Shown: positions 1 through 5,666 of the stretch, piece by piece
Layout: every line of letters begins with the position of its first letter
How positions within the stretch are numbered: the stretch's first letter is position 1
DNA from: Bacteroidota bacterium
GTDB taxonomy: Bacteria; Bacteroidota; Bacteroidia; Flavobacteriales; Flavobacteriaceae
Length of the DNA: 5,666 nucleotides
NCBI GenBank assembly: GCA_023393485.1
Contig: JAEWLD010000234.1
Span: forward strand, 1 to 5,666
Direction: 5' to 3'
Translations under genes and position numbers: made by a program
The notes under the pieces: generated by a model
What the model was told of the DNA's origin: nothing
Seen by the model: only the letters and a program-made list of their open reading frames with translations
Database searches by the model: none

Positions 1-111
1 ATTTTAAGCCTCGTCGCATTTTTTGTCCTGCTGCGATACAAGCGGGATTTAATGGCGCGCGGCGTAATATTGGGCTTGCTGATCATGACGGTTTTGACAC
101 TTTTGGTTTGA
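1..111 (+). CDS. C-terminal end of an unidentified membrane protein (partial, 5' end outside window)
   Basis: The frame starting at base 1 is open for 36 codons and ends at TGA (109-111). The visible peptide is very hydrophobic: a stretch beginning ILSLVAFFVLL, a short basic hinge (RYKRDLMARG), then a second stretch ILGLLIMTVLTLLV running to the C-terminus. This looks like the last two membrane helices of an inner-membrane protein. Only one base separates its stop from the lpxB ATG, so the two are almost certainly co-transcribed and may be translationally coupled. Small uncharacterised membrane proteins next to lpxB are, from memory, common in flavobacteria, but too little is present to name a family. 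That this is real coding sequence is fairly sure; the function is unknown. Confidence 0.6.
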   Translation: MLSLVAFFVLLRYKRDLMARGVILGLLIMTVLTLLV

Positions 112-112
112 T

Positions 113-1225
113 ATGAAATATTACATCATTGCAGGCGAAGCGTCGGGCGATCTTCACGGCTCAAACCTGATGAAAGCCTTATACGAAGAAGACCCGAACG
201 CCGACATCCGTTTTTGGGGCGGCGACTTGATGCAAAAAACCGGCGGCACGCTTGTCAAACACTATCGAGAGCTGGCCTTTATGGGTTTTGCCGAAGTGTT
301 GATGAACCTTAAGACAATCCTGCGCAACATCGATCTCTGCAAAAAAGACATCGGGCAATTCAATCCCGATGTCATCATTTTCATCGATTATCCCGGGTTC
401 AATATGCGGATTGCGAAATGGGCGAAAGGGCTTGGATATAAAACGCATTACTATATTTCGCCACAAATCTGGGCGTGGAAAGAGAACCGGATCAAAGCCA
501 TTCGCCGCGACGTCGATAAAATGTATGTGATTTTGCCGTTTGAAAAGGATTTTTATGAAGGCAAACACGATTACGCGGTGGAATTCGTTGGCCATCCGCT
601 GATCGATGCGATCCACAACCGCCCAAAAACCGATATCGACCAATTCAGGATCGAAAATAATCTCGACAACCGGCCCGTGATTGCGCTATTGCCCGGAAGC
701 CGAAAACAGGAAATCACAAAAATGCTCTCGGTCATGCTGAGCGTGGTCAATGATTTTCCCGATTTCCAATTTGTGATTGCAGGTGCGCCGGCCCAGGATT
801 TCCATTTTTACGAACAATTCCTGACCAATAAAAACGTGCATTTCGTATCAAACAAAACTTATGATTTGTTGAGCGTTGCGTCGGCAGCTTTGGTCACCTC
901 GGGCACCGCGACACTAGAAACCGCATTGTTCAAAGTTCCCGAAGTGGTTTGTTATAAAGGAAGCTGGGTTTCGTATCAAATTGCCAAACGGGTGATTACC
1001 CTTAAATACATTTCACTGGTCAACCTGATCATGGACAAGCCCGTCGTGACTGAATTGATCCAAAGCGAGCTCAATTTGAAAAACCTCAAAGCCGAACTCT
1101 CGAAACTGTTTGAGCCGGCCAATCGCGACCGTATGCTGGCTGATTATGACGCACTGGAAAACAAACTTGGCGGCGTTGGCGCATCGAGTAAAACCGCAAA
1201 ACTGATCATCGCCAACATCTATTAA
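113..1225 (+). CDS. lpxB: Lipid-A-disaccharide synthase LpxB
   Basis: LpxB is the inverting GT-B glycosyltransferase (family GT19) that joins UDP-2,3-diacylglucosamine to lipid X (2,3-diacylglucosamine 1-phosphate), giving the beta-1,6 disaccharide of lipid A. It acts at the cytoplasmic face of the inner membrane. The protein has 370 residues, the normal family length. Visible motifs are the N-terminal GEASGDLHG (8-16), AFMGFAEVL (55-63), FIDYPGFN (90-97), where D92 matches the catalytic Asp98 of characterised LpxB, YISPQIWAWK (114-123), VGHPLID (159-165), LPGSR (193-197), SGTATLE (263-269) and ISLVNLI (300-306). No motif is missing. The ATG at 113 places GEASGD at the usual distance from the N-terminus. 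It lies one base after the upstream stop and has no Shine-Dalgarno, as is usual in Bacteroidota. No other lipid A genes are in view. Identification is secure. Confidence 0.97.
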   Translation: MKYYIIAGEASGDLHGSNLMKALYEEDPNADIRFWGGDLMQKTGGTLVKHYRELAFMGFAEVLMNLKTILRNIDLCKKDIGQFNPDVIIFIDYPGFNMRIAKWAKGLGYKTHYYISPQIWAWKENRIKAIRRDVDKMYVILPFEKDFYEGKHDYAVEFVGHPLIDAIHNRPKTDIDQFRIENNLDNRPVIALLPGSRKQEITKMLSVMLSVVNDFPDFQFVIAGAPAQDFHFYEQFLTNKNVHFVSNKTYDLLSVASAALVTSGTATLETALFKVPEVVCYKGSWVSYQIAKRVITLKYISLVNLIMDKPVVTELIQSELNLKNLKAELSKLFEPANRDRMLADYDALENKLGGVGASSKTAKLIIANIY

Positions 1226-1248
1226 TTTCTTACCTGTAAATTTCTTAC
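1224..1248 (+). repeat. 10-nt direct repeat AATTTCTTAC, two copies
   Basis: AATTTCTTAC occurs at 1224-1233 and 1239-1248, a 15-nt period with a 5-nt spacer. The first copy starts inside the lpxB stop codon. The match is exact. It could be a short local duplication or a protein-binding half-site pair, but nothing else supports a function. Confidence 0.4.
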
Positions 1249-1264
1249 AACACGTTTAGTATCA

Positions 1265-1295
1265 GTTGATAACCCGGCGAGTTATAAACTTTTTT
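1265..1295 (+). terminator. Candidate intrinsic terminator of lpxB
   Basis: GTTGATAAC (1265-1273) can pair with GTTATAAAC (1281-1289) across a 7-nt loop, CCGGCGA, giving 8 of 9 base pairs with one G-A mismatch. A run of six T (1290-1295) follows directly. The position, 40 nt after the lpxB stop and before the promoter of the next gene, fits termination of the lpxB transcript. The stem is AT-rich and imperfect, so it is weaker than the terminator after the peptidase gene. Confidence 0.45.
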
Positions 1296-1304
1296 ACCCT
1301 TTTA

Positions 1305-1336
1305 TTAGCGAGAAAGTGGAAATAATGATATTTTTG
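1305..1336 (+). promoter_or_regulatory. Predicted Bacteroidota-type promoter for the NlpC/P60 gene
   Basis: TATTTTTG at 1329-1336 is an exact match to the Bacteroidota -7 consensus TAnnTTTG. The -33 element, normally TTG, is imperfect: TTA at 1305-1307, 21 nt upstream, which is within the usual spacing. Transcription would begin near 1341-1344 and leave a leader of about 100 nt. The site lies just downstream of the candidate lpxB terminator, which supports an independent transcript. A TATAAT at 1347-1352 resembles an enterobacterial -10, but this group's primary sigma factor does not favour that form. Confidence 0.5.
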
Positions 1337-1413
1337 GGAAAAGTTGTATAATATTAATTAACAAGTACACGTTACCTAATTCAAACCCCATTTTGGATTT
1401 TTATAAATAAAGA

Positions 1414-1426
1414 CCGGCACGCCGGC
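1414..1426 (+). other. GC-rich hairpin in the 5' leader of the NlpC/P60 gene
   Basis: CCGG (1414-1417) and CCGG (1422-1425) can form a 4-bp stem with loop CACG in an otherwise very AT-rich leader. The adjacent A/T-only-like stretch (mostly A) runs to the ATG at 1445. The GCCGGC hexamer (1421-1426) ends 18 nt before the start codon. A similar GCCGGC sits 17 nt before the thioredoxin-like gene on the other strand. The role is unknown; a small stem set just upstream of an unstructured A-rich start region could help keep the initiation site open. Confidence 0.3.
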
Positions 1427-1444
1427 AGAATAAAAAATAAAAAT

Positions 1445-2095
1445 ATGCAGAACAAAATCCTACTAATCCTTGCGCTCCTGTTTGTTTCGCTGACCAACGC
1501 CCAAATCGTCACGAACAAGAAAGAAGCCATCAAAAAGGGAGTTTACACCGCTTCCGCAGACAAAAAAGCCGACACCGAAACGGCTAAGACCAAAGCAGTT
1601 CCGGCTAAACAAGCCACTTCCGTAGCGAAATCAAAAAACACCAAGAAACGCAAACGCACCATTCTCAACGACGATAACGAAACCGATGTTGTGATCGGCC
1701 CGACAGAAAATTACCTTTCGGTACAGATGATCAACAACGCAATGGACTTCATCGGCGTTCACTATCGCGGCGGCGGAACATCGCGTGCCGGAATGGATTG
1801 TTCGGGAATGGTCACTGCCGTTTTTGACATCTTCGGCATGAAATTGCCGCGCAGTTCATATGAAATGGCAAAGGTCGGCGAGAAAATCGACCCTGCCGAT
1901 GCGCAAAAAGGTGACTTGGTATTTTTCAGGACGAATGGCCGCAGCGCAATCAATCACGTCGGTATGGTGATTGAAAACAATGGTGACGAAATCAGGTTCA
2001 TCCATTCTTCGAGCTCAAAAGGCGTTATCATTTCCTCAACAAAAGAACCGTATTATCAGCGCACATTCGCTCAGGCAAACCGCGTCATCATGTAA
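1445..2095 (+). CDS. Exported NlpC/P60 (C40) peptidoglycan endopeptidase
   Basis: The 216-residue product has a signal peptide (residues 1-19, core ILLILALLFVSL, probable cleavage after TNA) without a lipobox Cys, so a soluble periplasmic or secreted protein is predicted. Residues about 24-72 form a Lys/Ala/Thr-rich, low-complexity basic linker ending in KKRKR. The catalytic NlpC/P60 domain spans about 92-216. It shows DCSGM with nucleophile C119, the RSS motif after the following helix (136-138), the GDLVFF strand (156-161), the catalytic NHVGMVI with H171, and a third polar residue H187 in FIHSSSSKGV. Such enzymes usually cut the gamma-D-Glu-diaminopimelate bond in peptidoglycan stems; the exact bond here is inferred from the family. 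Initiation is at an ATG preceded by an A-rich stretch. It appears to have its own promoter and terminator. All active-site residues are present. Confidence 0.93.
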   Translation: MQNKILLILALLFVSLTNAQIVTNKKEAIKKGVYTASADKKADTETAKTKAVPAKQATSVAKSKNTKKRKRTILNDDNETDVVIGPTENYLSVQMINNAMDFIGVHYRGGGTSRAGMDCSGMVTAVFDIFGMKLPRSSYEMAKVGEKIDPADAQKGDLVFFRTNGRSAINHVGMVIENNGDEIRFIHSSSSKGVIISSTKEPYYQRTFAQANRVIM

Positions 2096-2118
2096 ACGCT
2101 GTCAGCACGATAAAACAG

Positions 2119-2141
2119 AAGCCCGAATGTTCGGGCTTTTT
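2119..2141 (+). terminator. Intrinsic terminator after the NlpC/P60 gene
   Basis: AAGCCCGA (2119-2126) and TCGGGCTT (2131-2138) form a perfect 8-bp stem with a 4-nt loop, and a run of five T (2137-2141) overlaps its 3' end. It starts 23 nt after the stop codon. This is a textbook Rho-independent terminator and should separate this transcript from comEC. Confidence 0.88.
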
Positions 2142-2155
2142 AATTTTATGGGAAA

Positions 2156-2166
2156 ACCGTAACGGT
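2156..2166. repeat. Short palindrome ACCGT-A-ACGGT upstream of comEC
   Basis: ACCGT (2156-2160) and ACGGT (2162-2166) are exact inverted repeats around one central A. The element lies between the upstream terminator and the comEC start, 28 nt before the preferred ATG. It could be an operator half-site pair, but it is short enough to be chance. No strong TAnnTTTG promoter is visible in this gap; the closest forms, TAATTTTA (2141-2148) and TAGTTTTA (2184-2191), each miss the final G. Confidence 0.25.
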
Positions 2167-2194
2167 GTAAAATTCCATGTTGTTAGTTTTAGGC

Positions 2195-4180
2195 ATGGAA
2201 ATTTTACGTTTTCCGCTGGTGCGGTTTTGCGGGTTATTTGTACCCGGAATTATTTGCGGCTACTGCTTCAGGCCGGATATCGGGTTGGCCTTGGCAATTT
2301 CAGCAAGTTTTGCGGTATTGCTCGGCGCTGGATATTTAGTTGCACGAAAGCGCCGCAATCCCGTTCCCTTCGGTGTGTTGTTTTATGCCTTCGCCTTTTG
2401 TACCGGAATGTCTACGCAATCCGTACATGCGTATTACAACGAGCGAGGACATTATTATAATTCACTTGAAAAGAAACACACAGCAACCGTCCGGCTTGCT
2501 GAAAGGCTCAAAAACAGCGCAAACCGAAGCCGATATATTGCCGAAGTAACCCAAATCGACAATCAGGCTTCGCACGGAAAAATCCTGCTCCATTTTAAGT
2601 CGGGCGAAAAATTTCCGATTGGAACCAAACTCATTGCGTCCAGCCCGATCATCAAAAACAAACCGCCGTTGAACCCGGCCCGATTTGATTACGGCAGATA
2701 CTTAAATGACAAATCGATTCCGGCCCAATGTTACCTCGACACGCAGAATTACAAAATAATCGGCGTCAGCAAAAACTTCTTTTACTACGCCGACAGGCTG
2801 AGAACCAAAATGATCGAGGCGCTGCGTATGAGTCATTTTCGAGAACCCGAATTACAGGTTTTACACGCGCTTATTCTCGGCCAGCAGCAGGAAATTTCGC
2901 GAGAAACAATCAAAGATTATCAGTTTGCCGGCGCCGTACACATTTTGTCGGTTTCGGGGCTGCATGTCGGGTTCGTGATGCTTTTCATCAATTTCCTGTT
3001 GCAGAAATTGCCAAAAACACGTCGATGGAACGCTGTTCGGCTGAGTTGTGTTGTACTCTCGCTTTGGGGATTCGCATTGGTTGCCGGATTGGCTCCATCG
3101 GTCGTCAGGTCTGCTACGATGTTTTCGTTTGTGGCCATTGGGATGAATTTAAGACGCAGTACAAATACTTATCATACGCTCATTGTCTCGTTGCTTTTAA
3201 TCCTGATTTTTGAACCCGCGTTTATTTTCGACGTCGGCTTTCAGCTGAGTTATGCGGCGCTGTTTTTTATCATTTGGCTGCAACCGCTATTTGCCGGAAT
3301 CTGGAAGCCACAAAACCGGATCGTCAACTATTTTTGGGAAATTGTCACGGTGTCATTCGCAGCGCAGATCGGGACATTGCCAATCAGCCTATATTACTTC
3401 CACCAATTCCCCGCTTTGTTTTTTGTTACCAATGTAATCGTAATTCCAATGTTAAGCCTTATTATGGCGCTGGGAATTATCGTGATTTTGCCAGCGGCGC
3501 TTGGTTACGTCATTCCGTTCCTGACCGATGCGCTCGAGTGGTCGATTGCCGCGCTCAATCGCGTGATCGGCTTCATTGCCTCGTTCGACCAATTTGTATT
3601 GACTGAGATTCCGTGCAATACTTTAATCGCGGCAACGTGTTATCTCGCGATTATCTGTCTGACGATTTGGTTAAAAAAACCTTCGCCGCGCCGCTTGTTT
3701 TCGGCTGCTTTGAGTGTCTTAATTTTACAATGTGCGATCATTGGCTCGAATTGGCATTATCAACGGCATTCCGAGTTTGTGATTTTCAATGTTCCGAGAA
3801 AGACGATCCTTGTTGATCGTCATGGCAAGTCGATCCAAGTGTACGGCAGCAGCCAATTTATAAAAGGTTTTGCGGTGGCCCGATTCGCGAACCGGATCGA
3901 TTCTGCCAGTACGCGCCACACTTATTGGTTCGGTGGCAAAAAAATACTGTTGGTTGACCAAGACATTGAAATCGCCCGATTTAAACCCGGTATTATAGTA
4001 TTGTCGCAGTCGCCGAAAATCAATCTTGATCGGTGGCTTGCCGAATCCAATCCAGAACTCGTGGTTGCCGACGCCTCAAATTTCAAAAGCGACGTTGTAC
4101 GATGGAAAGCCACATGTACTAAACGAAAAATCCCTTTCCATTACACGAACGAAAAGGGATTTTTTAGATTGTCAGATTAA
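2195..4180 (+). CDS. comEC: ComEC/Rec2-family DNA internalization channel protein
   Basis: ComEC forms the inner-membrane channel that takes single-stranded DNA into the cytoplasm during natural transformation. From the ATG at 2195 the protein has 661 residues. Two or three N-terminal membrane helices (about 10-75) are followed by an OB-like domain (about 95-180, with the conserved NPARFDYGRYL at 160-170). The polytopic Competence domain (about 205-515) contains VHILSVSGLH (248-257), APSVVRSATM (300-309) and DVGFQLSYAA (346-355). A soluble tail (about 520-661) resembles the end of the metallo-beta-lactamase domain of longer ComECs but lacks its His motif: SQSP (604-607) stands where HHGS is expected. 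An in-frame ATG at 2177 adds six residues; 2195 is preferred because, from memory, flavobacterial homologues begin with a MxxLxFPL-like sequence. DNA uptake is inferred from the family; many Bacteroidota carrying comEC have not been shown to be competent. Confidence 0.93.
   Translation: MEILRFPLVRFCGLFVPGIICGYCFRPDIGLALAISASFAVLLGAGYLVARKRRNPVPFGVLFYAFAFCTGMSTQSVHAYYNERGHYYNSLEKKHTATVRLAERLKNSANRSRYIAEVTQIDNQASHGKILLHFKSGEKFPIGTKLIASSPIIKNKPPLNPARFDYGRYLNDKSIPAQCYLDTQNYKIIGVSKNFFYYADRLRTKMIEALRMSHFREPELQVLHALILGQQQEISRETIKDYQFAGAVHILSVSGLHVGFVMLFINFLLQKLPKTRRWNAVRLSCVVLSLWGFALVAGLAPSVVRSATMFSFVAIGMNLRRSTNTYHTLIVSLLLILIFEPAFIFDVGFQLSYAALFFIIWLQPLFAGIWKPQNRIVNYFWEIVTVSFAAQIGTLPISLYYFHQFPALFFVTNVIVIPMLSLIMALGIIVILPAALGYVIPFLTDALEWSIAALNRVIGFIASFDQFVLTEIPCNTLIAATCYLAIICLTIWLKKPSPRRLFSAALSVLILQCAIIGSNWHYQRHSEFVIFNVPRKTILVDRHGKSIQVYGSSQFIKGFAVARFANRIDSASTRHTYWFGGKKILLVDQDIEIARFKPGIIVLSQSPKINLDRWLAESNPELVVADASNFKSDVVRWKATCTKRKIPFHYTNEKGFFRLSD
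4126..4165. terminator. Bidirectional intrinsic terminator inside the comEC 3' end
   Basis: AAAAATCCCTTT (4126-4137) and AAAGGGATTTTT (4153-4164) form a perfect 12-bp stem around a 15-nt loop. The + strand ends in six T (4160-4165) and the - strand in five T (complement of 4126-4130), so it can terminate in both directions. For the - strand thioredoxin-like gene it lies about 18 nt past the stop, an ideal position. For comEC it lies before the stop codon (4178-4180), within the codons for the RKIPFHYTNEKGFF tail. The alternative is a chance inverted repeat, but stem length and both T runs argue against that. Confidence 0.72.
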
Positions 4181-4181
4181 A

Positions 4182-4652
4182 TCAGAGCTTTTTCTGGCCG
4201 ATAATCTGGTTTGCGCCTTCGAGCCATTTGGATGGTCCGCCGGCAACATATCCGGTACTGCCTAATTTTTCAAAGTTGACTTTTTTATCCTTGCCTACGG
4301 TTCCATTGACAAACCACACCGTTGGGTAGCCCATCACCTGAAACGTTTGCTGGAGCTGCATGTTTTGCTGCTGGATTTCTGGCTGTTGCGGCGAGCGGCG
4401 CGGAAAGTCGAGTTCAACAAGGATAACATTGTCTTTTGCCCATTTTGTAAATTCGGGCGTTTTGAACACCTCTTTCTGCAGGCGCATGCACCAGCCGCAC
4501 CAATCGCTTCCGGTAAAGAAGAGCATCATTGGCTTTTTGGATTTTGCAGAAATTTCGGTGGCTTTCTTTACGTCATTGTGCCAGACCAAATCCTGGGCTT
4601 GCATCGTCATCGCGCCCATCAGGAGAAACAGGGCAATCATCATTTTTTTCAT
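4182..4652 (-). CDS. Exported thioredoxin-fold protein with CGWC active site
   Basis: The 156-residue product has a signal peptide (1-19, MKKMMIALFLLMGAMTMQA, cleavage before QD) and a single thioredoxin-like domain of the Thioredoxin_7/DUF255-like kind. Visible features are KKPMMLFFTGSDWCGWC with redox cysteines C52 and C55, the DFPRR strand end (82-86), and the cis-proline loop GYPTVWFV (108-115, P110). A Gln-rich segment (89-102) lies between the two halves of the fold. It should act in the periplasm as a disulfide reductase or isomerase; the partner is unknown. The ATG is preceded by an AT-rich stretch on its strand. It lies 61 nt after the transporter gene on the same strand, with no clear promoter between, so co-transcription is plausible. 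It converges on comEC with one base between stop codons. No gene name can be assigned. Confidence 0.88.
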   Translation of the reverse strand: MKKMMIALFLLMGAMTMQAQDLVWHNDVKKATEISAKSKKPMMLFFTGSDWCGWCMRLQKEVFKTPEFTKWAKDNVILVELDFPRRSPQQPEIQQQNMQLQQTFQVMGYPTVWFVNGTVGKDKKVNFEKLGSTGYVAGGPSKWLEGANQIIGQKKL

Positions 4653-4669
4653 AATATATTTTCTTTAAA

Positions 4670-4698
4670 GCCGGCGCCGCCTGACAAAAACGGTGCCG
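4670..4698. repeat. GC-rich inverted repeat between the transporter and thioredoxin-like genes
   Basis: CGGCGCCG (4672-4679, itself an 8-nt palindrome) can pair with CGGTGCCG (4691-4698) across 11 nt, with one G-U pair in + strand RNA or one A-C mismatch in - strand RNA. In the direction of the flanking genes (-) no T run follows, so it does not look like a standard terminator. It may be an mRNA-stabilising or attenuating stem in the intergenic leader. Confidence 0.3.
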
Positions 4699-4713
4699 AA
4701 AAATACGTATTAT

Positions 4714-5666
4714 TTATCGAACTTCCTGCATTAATTTTTTGACCAGTGGCGAAATTGCGATCAGTACTACGCCCGCAATCAGACCATAAAGCCCGAGCTG
4801 TTTGTAACCGTCGGCATAGACGTTGAGCTTTTCAAGGTTCGACATGTTTTCAGATGCGCCTGCAATGTTCGCACCCAGCAAGCCGGCAAAATACTGTCCG
4901 TAAGAGCTCGCCAAAAACCACATTCCCATAATAACCGCTTGTGTTTTCTGGGGTGATAATTTTGTCATGGCTGACATGCCTATCGGTGAGAGGCACAATT
5001 CGCCAAAAGTAATCACAAACCAGCCTAAAGTAAATATGCCCAACGAAGTAATTCCTTGCTCGTTGGCGAAAAACTTTGTGGCGTAGAACACATAAAATCC
5101 GCCGGCAAGGAACAAAAAGCCAAGCCCGAATTTCACTACGGTGTTCGGTTCTATCTTGCGCTTCGCCATCCACAGCCAAACGAGTCCGACCACTGTTGCA
5201 AAAGCGATCACGAAAAGTGAATTCGCCGAATTGTTGACACCATTGGCGCTAAGTGGAATTCCGGCAATATTATTATTTAGATTGTTCGCCGCAAACAAGC
5301 TCAGCGAGCCGCCGCTTTGTTCGAAAAACGCCCAAAAGAAAATCGAGAAAATGATGAATATCAGCGCGGCGAAAAGCTTTTTGTTTTCGGCTGCCGAAAA
5401 ATTCTTCATCTCGTAAAAAAGATATAAAATCGACGCCGGGCCGATCACCATCATAAAATAATCGGTGTATTCAGTGTTGGCAACCATGATGATGATTACC
5501 GGAACAATCAAAAGCGAACCTGCGTAGGTCAAGCCTTCCCACAATTTCCGCTTCGATTTTTCTATGTGCTGTAAAGGTGTCAGCCCAATCGGGCCAAGAC
5601 TTTTTTGGGTTTGGGTAAAGGTCAGAAGACTAATAATCATCACGATCGCGGCAAATCCGAAACCGA
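4714..5666 (-). CDS. POT/PTR2-family proton-coupled peptide transporter (C-terminal part, 5' end outside window)
   Basis: The frame is open from the window edge to the TAA at 4716-4714, so 316 codons of a protein usually 450-600 residues long are seen. An in-frame GTG at 5643-5641 is internal and should not be taken as the start, because coding continues upstream with GFGFAAIV, a typical POT helix. Family marks are FFEQSGGSLSLFA (from 5328 downward), matching the conserved FEQ-G-S-LFA region of the second half, and GELCLSPIGMSAMTKLSP (from 5004 downward), matching the late conserved ELxxSPxGLSxxTKLxP motif. About eight hydrophobic helices are visible. Such carriers import di- and tripeptides with protons across the inner membrane. 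The peptide specificity cannot be read from this part. The downstream thioredoxin-like gene may share its transcript. Confidence 0.92.
   Translation of the reverse strand, partial: GFGFAAIVMIISLLTFTQTQKSLGPIGLTPLQHIEKSKRKLWEGLTYAGSLLIVPVIIIMVANTEYTDYFMMVIGPASILYLFYEMKNFSAAENKKLFAALIFIIFSIFFWAFFEQSGGSLSLFAANNLNNNIAGIPLSANGVNNSANSLFVIAFATVVGLVWLWMAKRKIEPNTVVKFGLGFLFLAGGFYVFYATKFFANEQGITSLGIFTLGWFVITFGELCLSPIGMSAMTKLSPQKTQAVIMGMWFLASSYGQYFAGLLGANIAGASENMSNLEKLNVYADGYKQLGLYGLIAGVVLIAISPLVKKLMQEVR

Noticed and set aside
179..643. Long open frame on the - strand inside lpxB (154 codons)
   Set aside because: It lies fully antisense to a complete lpxB with all family motifs, and its translation shows no recognisable domain or start context.
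1347..1352. TATAAT resembling a sigma-70 -10 box
   Set aside because: No TTGACA at suitable spacing, and the Bacteroidota primary sigma factor uses TAnnTTTG, which is matched exactly just upstream.
1392..1395. Second TTTG (in CCATTTTGG) as a -7 box for the peptidase gene
   Set aside because: The required TA two bases upstream is CC, so the match fails at its most conserved positions.
2728..3213. Open frame of 161 codons in another frame inside comEC
   Set aside because: It is Arg/Cys-rich with no plausible fold, while the overlapping comEC frame carries the conserved Competence motifs.
4347..4742. Open frames on the + strand across the thioredoxin-like gene (131 and 102 codons)
   Set aside because: They are antisense to a gene with a signal peptide, CGWC motif and cis-proline loop; their Cys/His/Phe-rich content is the mirror of that gene.
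5641..5643. GTG as start of the peptide transporter
   Set aside because: The frame stays open to the window edge and the residues upstream of the GTG continue a typical POT membrane helix, so the gene is cut by the window, not begun there.
1..5666. Defence island, mobile element, CRISPR or biosynthetic cluster
   Set aside because: All genes are recognisable envelope or transport functions or a short unidentified membrane tail; no transposase, integrase, long terminal repeats or spaced repeat array is visible.

Overview
This 5.7 kb window looks like ordinary chromosomal core DNA from a member of the Bacteroidota, most likely class Flavobacteriia. The evidence is an LpxB of Bacteroidota type, a ComEC with the flavobacterial C-terminal tail, A-rich start regions instead of Shine-Dalgarno sites, and one good TAnnTTTG-type promoter. 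Base composition is moderate, roughly mid-40s percent GC judged by eye. That is higher than many Flavobacterium genomes, so the genus is left open.

Layout on the + strand: the last 36 codons of an unidentified membrane protein (to 111), then lpxB (113-1225) after a single spacer base. A 219-nt gap follows, with a candidate terminator for lpxB, a promoter and a GC-rich leader hairpin. Next come an exported NlpC/P60 cell-wall peptidase (1445-2095), a textbook intrinsic terminator (2119-2141), and a ComEC/Rec2-type DNA-uptake channel (2195-4180). On the - strand, reading toward comEC, lie the 3' part of a POT-family peptide transporter (from the window edge to 4714) and then a small exported thioredoxin-fold protein (4652-4182). 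The two convergent blocks meet with one base between stop codons. A 12-bp hairpin that can terminate in both directions lies inside the last codons of comEC.

Functionally this is a group of envelope genes: lipid A synthesis (LpxB), peptidoglycan cutting (NlpC/P60), DNA transport across the inner membrane (ComEC), periplasmic thiol chemistry (thioredoxin-like) and peptide import (POT). The terminators suggest three or four separate transcripts rather than one pathway operon.

I found no mobile element, CRISPR array, tRNA or rRNA, defence system or other exotic system. The points most worth a second look are the terminator placed before the comEC stop codon, the apparent remnant of a metallo-beta-lactamase domain at the ComEC C-terminus, and a shared GCCGGC element 17-18 nt before two start codons.
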